Below are positions 1 to 6,364 of a stretch of 10,204 nucleotides of DNA, piece after piece; position 1 is the first letter of the stretch; each line of letters opens with the position of its first letter. The notes below the pieces were generated by a model. That model was not told where the DNA came from. It searched no databases and saw nothing but the letters and a program-made list of their open reading frames with translations. The stretch is from Candidatus Rhabdochlamydia sp. GTDB lineage: Bacteria; Chlamydiota; Chlamydiia; Chlamydiales; Rhabdochlamydiaceae. The stretch covers positions 1 through 10,204 of the forward strand of contig JASHWM010000230.1 in the NCBI GenBank assembly GCA_030044075.1, read 5' to 3'. The translations under genes were made by a program, and so were the position numbers.

Positions 1-2
1 CT

Positions 3-104
3 GAGCTTGCAAATACAAGACAGGTGCCTGGTTCCAAGAAAAAAGCGATTGCCACAGTCGTTAAAAAAGATGATATATTGCCAACTGAAACACAAACAGA
101 ATAA
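3..104 (+). CDS. 3' end of an unidentified protein (partial)
   Basis: Only the last 33 codons are in the window; the reading frame starts at base 3 and ends in TAA. The other two plus frames are less convincing: one has an early stop and the other reads on into the AT-rich gap. The visible tail is hydrophilic and lysine-rich (it includes GSKKKAIATVVKKDD) and ends in a Thr/Glu-rich stretch, so it looks like a flexible C-terminus and not a folded domain. A strong intrinsic terminator lies about 50 bases downstream, which supports a real gene end here. I do not recognise the family, and no function can be given from this fragment. Confidence 0.55.
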   Translation, partial: ELANTRQVPGSKKKAIATVVKKDDILPTETQTE

Positions 105-153
105 TTGCAAATAGCTAACGAAGGCTAATAAAAATAATTTTTATACAGGATTC

Positions 154-187
154 AAAAACGGACTGCTAAGAAGCAGTCCGTTTTTTG
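154..187 (+). terminator. Rho-independent terminator of the upstream gene
   Basis: A perfect 10-bp stem (ACGGACTGCT pairing with AGCAGTCCGT) with a four-base loop AAGA is followed at once by a run of six T. The run of A before the stem could extend the pairing with the T-run, so it may also work weakly on the other strand. It ends the gene that finishes at 104 and insulates it from the greA operon. Confidence 0.93.
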
Positions 188-251
188 TTTTGGGCCATGA
201 GAAAATCCTTTTCTTACAAACCCTCTCTCAAGACAATCTTAGAAGTGGCAT

Positions 252-291
252 GCTTTCATCCCCATCCCCATTAGAGGATCGGGATGAAAGC
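252..291. repeat. Interrupted 40-base inverted repeat in the greA upstream gap
   Basis: The arms GCTTTCATCCC and GGGATGAAAGC are exact reverse complements (11 bp). They are followed inward by a single C/C mismatch and four more pairs (ATCC/GGAT) around an eight-base loop. No T-run follows, so it is not a typical terminator. It lies upstream of the predicted greA promoter, so it would not be in that mRNA. It could be a protein-binding site or part of an untested small RNA. Confidence 0.7.
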
Positions 292-301
292 CAATGTCTC
301 T

Positions 302-320
302 TTCGAATCCCACATTCGAA
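302..320. repeat. Short inverted repeat next to the greA -35 element
   Basis: TTCGAAT and ATTCGAA are 7-bp inverted arms separated by CCCAC. The repeat ends one base before the predicted -35 element of the greA promoter. This is a plausible place for an operator or activator site. The TTCGAATCC string recalls a tRNA T-arm, but no tRNA can be built around it. Confidence 0.45.
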
Positions 321-350
321 TTGAAGATAATTAACAAGATCACCTATACT
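321..350 (+). promoter_or_regulatory. Sigma70-type promoter for the greA-rdgB-NYN operon
   Basis: TTGAAG at 321-326 and TATACT at 345-350 are separated by 18 bases. Each hexamer differs from the bacterial consensus by a base or two. Transcription would start near 357, leaving a leader of about 75 bases that is A-rich and has no obvious structure. It is the best promoter-like match in the 188-431 gap. Confidence 0.6.
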
Positions 351-431
351 CTCGCTAGAGAAAAAAAAATTTAATCATTGTAATACTTTAATTCTCTTGT
401 TTCCGCAAAAAAACCAAAAAAAAGGGCAGCA

Positions 432-2588
432 ATGGGTTATCTTAAGGATTTTCAGACACAGATCTCCAGCAACAACTACTCGGGCCTCCTCCAGCTTTGG
501 GAGGAATATTGCCAGGGCGACCAGATTGATGGGGAAGAGCTCAGGCAAATTTTACAGGCGATCAAGCAATCCTCTATGGCCGACCCTTTTGGCAGACATG
601 TCGACAAAGCCATTCCCCTATGGAAAAATCTGGAGGATGCACCGGTAGCGGATAAAGTCATCCAGCTGATCTTCGATCTCCAGACCTTCAACAACGACTA
701 TTTCAGACAGCTGGCCTTTGATTATTTATCGAAAAAATTTGCGGACGATAAAAACTTCAATGAAAAGATCAGGCTGATCGGGCTAAAAAATAAAGAAAAC
801 TTCCAGGGAGCGATCAGCAACTTCCTGCTCCTGACCCACATGAACAAAGGCAAGTTTGTTTTCCATACAGGCGGTTGGGGCGTCGGTGAAATCATCGACC
901 TTTCACTGGTCCGTGAAGAGCTTGTCCTCGAATTCGACTACGTTGCAGGCAAAAAAGACCTTTCGTTTGAAAACGCATTCAAGACCCTCATCCCAATCCC
1001 CGACGACCACTTCTTGGCCATGCGCTTTGGAAACCCGGACGCGCTTGAAGACAAAGCTAGAAAAAATCCCCTCGAAGTGATCCATATGCTCCTCAGGGAC
1101 CTTGGGCCCAGGACAGCTACAGAGATCAAAGAAGAGATCTGCGACCTCGTCATCCCGGCTGATGAATGGCCGAAGTGGTGGCAGAATGCACGGGCCAAGA
1201 TCAAAAAAGACACAATGATCGAAACACCCAAAGAACTGAAAGACCCGTTCCGTCTGCGACATGCAGAAGTGACGCACGAAGAAAGGCTGGAAAAGGCGCT
1301 TGAGTCCAAACCTGATGCGAACACCCTGATCCAGATGGTCTATTCATTCCTGCGCGACTTCCCCGAAATCCTCAAGAACAAAGAATTTAAAAACTCCTTG
1401 ATCAATAAACTTACCGAGACACTTTCTTTCCAGGAGATCACAGATGCGCAAGAGATCCAGCTCCGCTTTTTTATCGAAGACCTGGAAAATTCACAGACGC
1501 CCAAGCAAACTCCTGAACTGATCAAGAGCTTTAAAGACCTGGAAAAAATCATCTCCGAGATCCCGGTTCTCTCATTCAAGAAACGAGCCTGCGTCGAAAT
1601 CCGCAAAGTGCGCAGCGACTGGGAAGAGATCTTCCTCAGCCTTCTTTTTACTGTCGACCAAAATACTCTTCGGGACTATTTCATCTCTGAGCTTATCCCT
1701 GCAAAATGTGAAGATAAGCTTGAGAAAAAACTCAATGAGCTTCTTGTAAATCCAAGCATCAGTCCGGAAACTTTGGTGTGGTATTTCCAAAAGATCATGT
1801 CCAATGACAAGCTCCCTATGGCAAGCGCTAAAGGAAGAAGCAACTTCTTTGATGCATTCCTCGTGCTTTTGAGCCGCATCGAAAGCGATGCAAACTTCAA
1901 GGACCTTACCAAAAAGATGCTTGGCATCCTTTTACAGGATCGATACCTTGTCGTCCGCAAGGTCATGCAAGAGGCATCGCTTGACGAAGTGAAAGAGTTT
2001 TTGCTCCTTTGCACAAAATGCCAGTCCCTCACAAACCACGACATCAAAATTTTCCATTCGCTCGCCGAAGTTGTCTATCCTTCCCTTGGCAAAGGCGGAG
2101 CAAAAGAAGAAGACAAGGAAAACGTCATTTGGTGTACGGCGGAGGGATATAAGAAAACACAGGCGAGGATGCATCAGATTGCGACTGTCGAAACTGTTGA
2201 AAACGCAAAAGAGATTGAAATTGCGCGTTCACACGGAGACCTCAGAGAAAACGCCGAATTTAAATCTGCACTGGAAAAAAGAGACCGTCTGCAAAGCGAG
2301 CTCAAATTCTTATCCGACCAGATCAACAAAGCGCGCCTCATCACACAGGACGATGTCTCAACAGACGAAATAGGTGTTGGCACAATTGTAGACTGTGTCG
2401 ATAAAGACGGAAAACCAATAGCATATACAATTTTGGGACCCTGGGAAGCAAATCCCGATGAGCAAATTTTATCCTTCCAATCAAAGATGGCACAATCCAT
2501 GATGGGGAAAAAAGTCGGAGAATCTTTCCAATTCCAAAACGATAAATTTGTGGTAAAGAAGATCCGCAGCTACCTAGAAAAAAAATGA
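432..2588 (+). CDS. greA: Long chlamydial-type transcription elongation factor GreA
   Basis: GreA enters the secondary channel of RNA polymerase and stimulates cleavage of backtracked transcripts, freeing stalled complexes. Residues from about 570 to 718 form the Gre domain. The coiled-coil tip has the hallmark GDLRENAEF at 602-610, with Asp603 and Glu606 as the acidic tip residues, followed by the C-terminal FKBP-like domain. Normal bacterial GreA is about 160 residues, so about 570 extra residues precede it. That region is mostly helical-looking, with a short Gly/Trp-rich element (HTGGWGVGEI, about 145-154) reminiscent of small beta-barrel RNA polymerase-binding modules. Chlamydial GreA proteins are known to be this long; the function of the extension is not known to me. 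The start ATG follows an AAGGG ribosome-binding site at a good spacing, and the gene overlaps the next by ATGA. Confidence 0.95.
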   Translation: MGYLKDFQTQISSNNYSGLLQLWEEYCQGDQIDGEELRQILQAIKQSSMADPFGRHVDKAIPLWKNLEDAPVADKVIQLIFDLQTFNNDYFRQLAFDYLSKKFADDKNFNEKIRLIGLKNKENFQGAISNFLLLTHMNKGKFVFHTGGWGVGEIIDLSLVREELVLEFDYVAGKKDLSFENAFKTLIPIPDDHFLAMRFGNPDALEDKARKNPLEVIHMLLRDLGPRTATEIKEEICDLVIPADEWPKWWQNARAKIKKDTMIETPKELKDPFRLRHAEVTHEERLEKALESKPDANTLIQMVYSFLRDFPEILKNKEFKNSLINKLTETLSFQEITDAQEIQLRFFIEDLENSQTPKQTPELIKSFKDLEKIISEIPVLSFKKRACVEIRKVRSDWEEIFLSLLFTVDQNTLRDYFISELIPAKCEDKLEKKLNELLVNPSISPETLVWYFQKIMSNDKLPMASAKGRSNFFDAFLVLLSRIESDANFKDLTKKMLGILLQDRYLVVRKVMQEASLDEVKEFLLLCTKCQSLTNHDIKIFHSLAEVVYPSLGKGGAKEEDKENVIWCTAEGYKKTQARMHQIATVETVENAKEIEIARSHGDLRENAEFKSALEKRDRLQSELKFLSDQINKARLITQDDVSTDEIGVGTIVDCVDKDGKPIAYTILGPWEANPDEQILSFQSKMAQSMMGKKVGESFQFQNDKFVVKKIRSYLEKK

Positions 2589-3181
2589 TGCAGCTGATTT
2601 TAGCCAGTCGCAATATGCATAAAGTCCGAGAATGCAGATCGATTTTGAAACAGATCAAGCATTTGGACATTCTTTCCCTCCTTGATTTTCCCGATTATGT
2701 CCCTCCAGACGAGTCCGGATCGACATTTGAAGAAAATGCTACATTGAAAGCAACGCATGCTGCAAAAGCATTAGGGGGCTGGGTCCTCGCAGACGACTCT
2801 GGTCTTGTCGTCCCCTCTTTGGATGGAAGGCCTGGCGTGCGCTCTTCAAGGTTTGCAGGCGAACATGCGACCGATGCTGACAACCGCAAAAAACTCCTAG
2901 AGGAGATGAAGGACATCCAGGAACCTTATCGCCAAGCCTACTTTGAATGTTGCATCGTTCTCGCTTCTCCAGAAGGGATCAAAAAAAGCTCAAGAGGGGT
3001 TTGCGAGGGGATGATCCTGACCAAAGAAAGAGGAAGGCAAGGCTTTGGGTATGATTCTCTCTTTCTCAAACATGACTACAACAAGACCTTTGCCGAACTC
3101 GAAGAAGACACAAAAAACCGCATCTCCCATCGCCGCAAGGCCCTTGATAAGATTTTCCCTTACCTCGAATCGCTTTCATGA
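2585..3181 (+). CDS. rdgB: dITP/XTP pyrophosphatase (RdgB/HAM1 family)
   Basis: This enzyme hydrolyses non-canonical purine triphosphates (dITP, ITP, XTP) to monophosphate plus pyrophosphate in the cytoplasm, keeping deaminated bases out of DNA and RNA. The 198-residue length is normal. Family motifs are in order: the N-terminal LASRNMHK (6-13), SGSTFEENA (44-52), LADDSGL with the metal-binding acidic pair (68-74), the substrate loop GRPGVRSSRFAG (81-92), GFGYD (153-157) and the terminal SHRRKAL (181-187). The start overlaps the greA stop as ATGA, with a second in-frame ATG at 2588 equally usable. Translational coupling to greA is likely. Pairing with GreA places a nucleotide-pool cleaner beside a transcription-fidelity factor. 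Confidence 0.96.
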   Translation: MMQLILASRNMHKVRECRSILKQIKHLDILSLLDFPDYVPPDESGSTFEENATLKATHAAKALGGWVLADDSGLVVPSLDGRPGVRSSRFAGEHATDADNRKKLLEEMKDIQEPYRQAYFECCIVLASPEGIKKSSRGVCEGMILTKERGRQGFGYDSLFLKHDYNKTFAELEEDTKNRISHRRKALDKIFPYLESLS

Positions 3182-3188
3182 TCGACCT

Positions 3189-3665
3189 GTGCGCTATTTA
3201 ATCGACGGCTACAATTTTCTTTTTATCTCTTCCCTATCAAAGGAATCCTTCCAAAAAAAACGGGAGCTGGTCCTCCGCTTTTTAAAAAATTCTACATCTG
3301 CTCTGAAATTTAAGATTGTAGTCATTTTTGACGGACAAAGTAATTCTCCAGAGATTGTAAGGACCCATATGGGCGACTTGGAAGTGATCTACACATCAGA
3401 GAACCAGACAGCGGACGCGTTCATCCTCGAAGAACTCCTTGCTTTAAAGCCTAAGCAAAGCATCGTGGTCACCTCTGATAATGGGCTCTCAAGAAGAGCA
3501 AGGGGCATTGGAGCGCAAACTATGACGATCGAGGAATTCCTTTCGCTGCTTGAAAAGAAAAAAGAAGATAAAAAGACCTTCAAAAACGAGAAACCTTCCT
3601 GCGATTCAGAAAAAGACAAAAAAAGACTTGAGGACGTATTCCAAAAAAGGATCAAAGACCCTTAA
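3189..3665 (+). CDS. NYN-domain ribonuclease, YacP/Rae1-like
   Basis: NYN (YacP-type) proteins are PIN-like metal-dependent endoribonucleases; the Bacillus relative Rae1 cleaves mRNA on the ribosome. The conserved acidic residues are visible: Asp6 in YLIDGYN, Asp48 in VVIFDG, Asp76 in TADAF and Asp97 in VTSDNGLSRRARG. The last 35 or so residues are a charged, lysine-rich tail likely to bind RNA or ribosomes. I chose GTG at 3189, seven bases after the rdgB stop, because it starts right at the first beta-strand as in relatives. No good Shine-Dalgarno sequence precedes it, so expression may depend on coupling to rdgB. A TTG at 3144 after GCAAGG is an alternative. The ATG codons near 3045 would lie deep inside rdgB and look unlikely. 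The stop overlaps the convergent gene's stop. Confidence 0.8.
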   Translation: MRYLIDGYNFLFISSLSKESFQKKRELVLRFLKNSTSALKFKIVVIFDGQSNSPEIVRTHMGDLEVIYTSENQTADAFILEELLALKPKQSIVVTSDNGLSRRARGIGAQTMTIEEFLSLLEKKKEDKKTFKNEKPSCDSEKDKKRLEDVFQKRIKDP

Positions 3666-4099
3666 AAGGGTGGAGGGGCCGGAAAGGGCAAAATATGGAC
3701 GACAACATAGTCAGCAGCCATGTTAGGATGCTGTCCATTCCGATTTGTCAATATCCAGCAGAGGAAAGAAAAGAATGCGCTGCCTACAACGTTTGCAATC
3801 GTTAGACCTTGCACGTAGGGGTCGGCAGCCGTAATAATGAGGTTCAGAAGACAGACCACCACGACATTTTTTGTGAGCATCGCAAAGAACGAGTCTTCAA
3901 GCATAAACCGATTAAATATCGGCCTCACCAAAGAATCAATGATCGAAGAAGTCATTCCAAGGGCGCCGCAGGTAACGCCTACAAGAGGATTGCCTCCAGA
4001 ACAGATCGTCCCCGTGGCAAAAGAAAACAAAAAACTTCTGACCGCCTTCTCAGGGATCTGAACAGGCAGCGCGTCGTAATAATTCTGCACTAAATTCAT
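3662..4099 (-). CDS. Small multi-pass membrane protein of unknown function
   Basis: I do not recognise this 145-residue protein. It starts with a polar segment of about 20 residues. Next comes a small-residue-rich hydrophobic stretch (about 22-55, many Gly/Thr/Ser), then two clear membrane helices (about 77-93 and 98-117) joined by a short AADPYVQ turn, and a proline-rich tail ending PFPAPPPF. The paired helices form a bilobed hydrophobic block of about 40 residues, the shape used to predict chlamydial inclusion-membrane (Inc) proteins. That resemblance is only topological. The N-terminus has no signal peptide. The ATG at 4099 has no clear ribosome-binding site, but a perfect TATAAT lies 40 bases upstream. 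It converges on the NYN gene, sharing the TTAA stop overlap. Confidence 0.7.
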   Translation of the reverse strand: MNLVQNYYDALPVQIPEKAVRSFLFSFATGTICSGGNPLVGVTCGALGMTSSIIDSLVRPIFNRFMLEDSFFAMLTKNVVVVCLLNLIITAADPYVQGLTIANVVGSAFFSFLCWILTNRNGQHPNMAADYVVVHILPFPAPPPF

Positions 4100-4138
4100 A
4101 TTTTAAACATGTAAAAATAAAATTTATTTAGTTAGGGA

Positions 4139-4144
4139 ATTATA
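4139..4144 (-). promoter_or_regulatory. -10 element of the membrane-protein gene
   Basis: The minus strand reads a consensus TATAAT 40 bases before the start codon at 4099, in an AT-rich gap of 93 bases behind the aldolase gene. No good -35 hexamer sits at the right distance (the region is T-rich), so strength is uncertain. It suggests that the membrane protein can be transcribed apart from the aldolase. Confidence 0.45.
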
Positions 4145-4192
4145 TCTTCTTCTCGAATAAAAAACATCTAGTCGTCGAATTAAATTAATTTC

Positions 4193-5065
4193 TTATCTAA
4201 GAAATGTTTTAAGTTCGTTAATTACGGTCTCTTTCTCTGAAAGAGTGCTTTGTGAACATGGTGTTTTGGGAGGACCTGTACGAAACCCTCTTGCCTGCAT
4301 GAGAGCTGCAATGTTGTGAGGAAAATTGAGGCGGGAAATAATTTTCGTCACATCTTCAAGCTTTTTCTCCTGCTGTTTATGGTCATCCCCCCTTGCGGCA
4401 TTCGCATAGAGTTGCACGACGATTTCAGGCAATGCATTCGACAAAGCTCCTATTGTCCCCTTGGCACCCAGCTGCAGCGCATCAAACAGTTTTGTCTCAG
4501 CCCCTGTAAAAACAGAAAACGGACGTTTGCTTTGGACCTTCGCAAGATCGCCCAGGTATTCAAAATGGCTTCCGCTGTGCTTGATGCCGGCAAGGGGAAT
4601 TTTATTGGCGAGCTGGCTGATAGTCGGCAGCTCGACTGTGTTGCGCACGCATTCAGGAAAGTTATAAAGAAGGAAAGGAAGATCTTTTGTAAACGCTGCC
4701 ACATGCTCAAAATAGGCTCCAATGTCCTCTTGCGACACCTGATAATAAGAAGGAGGCAGTACAAGGACAGCATCTGCTCCCTGGTCTATGGCCCCTTGGG
4801 CAAGGGCCTTCACATTGTCGATAATGGTGTGGCTGATATTGACAATGGGCCGAAGGGGACCTGCATATTTTCTGATATACGCAAGAAGGTATTGTCTTTG
4901 CATGAGCTCCAGCCTGGAGAACTCTCCGGTGCTGCCTCCAACTAAAATGCCATCGACGCCTGATCGCTTCAAAAAGCTCACATGCTCTTCAATAGCAGCC
5001 TCGATCACCTTCCCATGAACGTCGGTCGGCGTCCAAATAGCTGTCCATACCCCTTCGAGCTTCAT
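4193..5065 (-). CDS. DHDPS/N-acetylneuraminate lyase superfamily aldolase, substrate unknown
   Basis: Members of this class I aldolase family form a Schiff base between a lysine and pyruvate and join or split it from an aldehyde partner. The protein is 290 residues, the usual length. It shows GGSTGE (43-48), the tyrosine in YNFP (Tyr134) and the Schiff-base lysine in GIKHSGS (Lys162), matching the order and spacing of the family. Two points argue against lysine-pathway DapA. The arginine five residues after the active-site tyrosine that binds the dicarboxylate in DapA is replaced (Cys139), and GGSTGE is the lyase (NanA) form. So it may be a sialic-acid or sugar-acid aldolase. I chose ATG 5065 over the upstream 5134 because it follows AGGAG at six bases and begins at the barrel. 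The further upstream start would lie before the predicted promoter. Confidence 0.87.
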   Translation of the reverse strand: MKLEGVWTAIWTPTDVHGKVIEAAIEEHVSFLKRSGVDGILVGGSTGEFSRLELMQRQYLLAYIRKYAGPLRPIVNISHTIIDNVKALAQGAIDQGADAVLVLPPSYYQVSQEDIGAYFEHVAAFTKDLPFLLYNFPECVRNTVELPTISQLANKIPLAGIKHSGSHFEYLGDLAKVQSKRPFSVFTGAETKLFDALQLGAKGTIGALSNALPEIVVQLYANAARGDDHKQQEKKLEDVTKIISRLNFPHNIAALMQARGFRTGPPKTPCSQSTLSEKETVINELKTFLR

Positions 5066-5071
5066 CGTCCA

Positions 5072-5076
5072 CTCCT
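5072..5076 (-). promoter_or_regulatory. Ribosome-binding site of the aldolase gene, inside an inverted repeat
   Basis: AGGAG on the minus strand lies six bases before ATG 5065 and decides this start. It is one arm of a perfect inverted repeat, CTCCTTT-TCG-AAAGGAG, spanning 5088-5072. If the whole repeat were in the mRNA it would hide the ribosome-binding site. From the best promoter call, however, the mRNA would begin near 5084, inside the repeat, and the hairpin could not form fully. Confidence 0.7.
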
Positions 5077-5090
5077 TTCGAAAAGGAGAT

Positions 5091-5119
5091 ATTTTATCCA
5101 AAAAAAACTTGGCCGGCAA
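5091..5119 (-). promoter_or_regulatory. Sigma70-type promoter of the aldolase gene
   Basis: On the minus strand TTGCCG (5119-5114) and TAAAAT (5096-5091) are separated by exactly 17 bases, most of them T. The -10 matches consensus at five of six positions and the -35 at four. The start point would be near 5084, giving a leader of only about 19 bases that carries the AGGAG site. It shares the 136-base gap with the divergent hydrolase gene. Confidence 0.6.
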
Positions 5120-5173
5120 GTCTTTCTCCACCAAAATTTCTAGCCTTCTCCCATCGATTTTCGTTAGAGTATA

Positions 5174-5179
5174 TATACT
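5174..5179 (+). promoter_or_regulatory. -10 element of the secreted hydrolase gene
   Basis: TATACT, embedded in the alternating run TATATATACT, lies 22 bases before ATG 5202. No convincing -35 hexamer is at the right spacing, so an activator or a different sigma factor may be needed. The leader would be about 15 bases with only a weak GGAA ribosome-binding site. Confidence 0.4.
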
Positions 5180-5201
5180 ACAATTCTCCCCTGGAATCCC
5201 T

Positions 5202-6107
5202 ATGCTGAAATATTTGCTTGCAGCGCTGCTTGTGTCTTTTTTTTCCTATGCCGAAGAAGCTCGGGAAGTCTTTGTGAATTCATCGCATTGCAACCTGTTT
5301 TGCAGAGTGTTTGGAGAGGGCGATCCTTTGATCGTCCTGCACGGCGGGCCTGGTTTAACCCAGGACTATCTTCTTCCCTACTTGAAAGAACTTGAAAAAA
5401 GCAACACGGTGATCTTTTTTGACCAAAGGGGAAGCGGACGCTCTTTTTGCGAGATCAGCAAGGAGTCAATGAGGATGGAACATTTTGTTGCCGATATCGA
5501 AGCAATAAGAAACCATTTTGGCTTCAAAACAATTTCTCTTCTAGCGCATTCCTTTGGCACATTTGTCGCAATGAAATATGCGGCGAGCCACCAAGAGAAG
5601 CTTAAGAACATGGTGCTTGTCAGCCCCTCTCCTGCATCGTTCAAAGAATATAATGCATTCCTTGCCATTTCCTTTGTCCAATTACTTCCTTCCCTCGAAC
5701 AAATGGGCAAGATCGCAAAATCAAATTCCTTTGCAATGGGAGACCCTTCAGCCTACGCAGAATATTACAGAGAACTTTTTCAATACTTCTTTTATGAAAA
5801 GCAGAAGGCAAGGGAACTGGACATCGGGATGACAAGGGAAGCTTGCCTGAGCAACCTGAAAATTTATGAGGTTGTCCATAAAAACACACTTTTAAGGCCG
5901 TTTGATCTGCATTCTGAGCTGAGGAATGTCAAAACAAGGACCCTTATCGTTCGAGGGAAAAATGACCTGGTTCCGCAAGCCTCAATCGAACAGCTGCATC
6001 GCGATCTTGTGAATTCAAGATTCATCCTTCTGAACAATTGCGGACATTTTCCTTTCATTGAACAGCGTGCGGAATTTTTAAAGCATGTAGGGGGATTTTT
6101 AAACTAG
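5202..6107 (+). CDS. Secreted alpha/beta hydrolase, proline iminopeptidase-like
   Basis: The protein has 301 residues from ATG 5202. This start gives a clean signal peptide: Lys3, a hydrophobic core to about residue 15, and likely cleavage after SYA (17). The upstream ATG 5109 would bury it and precede the -10 site. The mature part is an alpha/beta hydrolase of the S33 type. It has the oxyanion-hole motif HGGPG (47-51), DQRGSGRS (74-81) characteristic of proline iminopeptidases, the nucleophile elbow AHSFG with Ser117, acid Asp255 in GKNDL and His282 in GHFPF. The elbow begins with Ala where Gly is usual. Removal of N-terminal proline from peptides is the likely reaction, but other ester or amide substrates are possible. 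The signal peptide places it in the periplasm or beyond, whereas most iminopeptidases are cytoplasmic. It stands alone on its strand. Confidence 0.88.
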   Translation: MLKYLLAALLVSFFSYAEEAREVFVNSSHCNLFCRVFGEGDPLIVLHGGPGLTQDYLLPYLKELEKSNTVIFFDQRGSGRSFCEISKESMRMEHFVADIEAIRNHFGFKTISLLAHSFGTFVAMKYAASHQEKLKNMVLVSPSPASFKEYNAFLAISFVQLLPSLEQMGKIAKSNSFAMGDPSAYAEYYRELFQYFFYEKQKARELDIGMTREACLSNLKIYEVVHKNTLLRPFDLHSELRNVKTRTLIVRGKNDLVPQASIEQLHRDLVNSRFILLNNCGHFPFIEQRAEFLKHVGGFLN

Positions 6108-6364
6108 TTGATGGAAAAACTGGAAAAGTCCTTTTCTGCCTCTTCCCACTTTATCTTGCATTCGCCTATCTCAAAATTTCTCTGCAAGAAGTCGACGAAT
6201 TTTTCAAGGTCCTGTTTTGCGCCGCTTGCATAGATCTCAACAGATCCCCCTGGAAGATTGCGCGCATACCCAACGATGTGGAGCCTTGCCGCTTCGATCT
6301 GCGCGGACCTTCTGAGGCCCACACCCTGGACCTTTCCATAAAGGGTCAGATGCATCCCTAACAT
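6104..6364 (-). CDS. Acylphosphatase
   Basis: Acylphosphatases hydrolyse carboxyl-phosphate bonds (acetyl phosphate, 1,3-bisphosphoglycerate and similar) in the cytoplasm. The family signature is present: GKVQGVGLR (10-18) with the phosphate-binding Arg18, then GYARNLPGGSVEI (32-44) with catalytic Asn36. The usual Phe before the arginine is Leu here. The ATG at 6364 overlaps the dus stop by seven bases and gives 86 residues, close to the family's size of about 90. ATG 6355 is an alternative giving 83. A longer reading from 6466 only runs through the dus gene and is not credible. The stop overlaps the hydrolase stop at CTAG. Confidence 0.92.
   Translation of the reverse strand: MLGMHLTLYGKVQGVGLRRSAQIEAARLHIVGYARNLPGGSVEIYASGAKQDLEKFVDFLQRNFEIGECKIKWEEAEKDFSSFSIN

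Noticed and set aside
128..144. Perfect AT-only inverted repeat (8-bp arms around one base)
   Set aside because: Low-complexity sequence with a one-base centre cannot form a stable hairpin and is easily explained by base composition.
300..325. TTCGAATCC string resembling a tRNA T-arm
   Set aside because: No acceptor stem, anticodon arm or D-arm can be placed around it; the string is one arm of a short inverted repeat.
3045..3188. Upstream ATG starts for the NYN protein at 3045 and nearby
   Set aside because: They lie deep within rdgB in another frame, and the added residues do not resemble the family; homologues start at the IDGYN strand.
4178..4204. AT-rich palindromes at the 3' end of the aldolase gene, as a possible terminator
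   Set aside because: The stems are nearly all A and T and no proper T-run follows on the minus strand, so intrinsic termination is not supported.
4316..4945. Plus-strand reading frame of 209 codons opposite the aldolase gene
   Set aside because: It is wholly antisense to a well-supported enzyme gene and has no recognisable domain; it is rich in Cys, Arg and His like other shadow frames.
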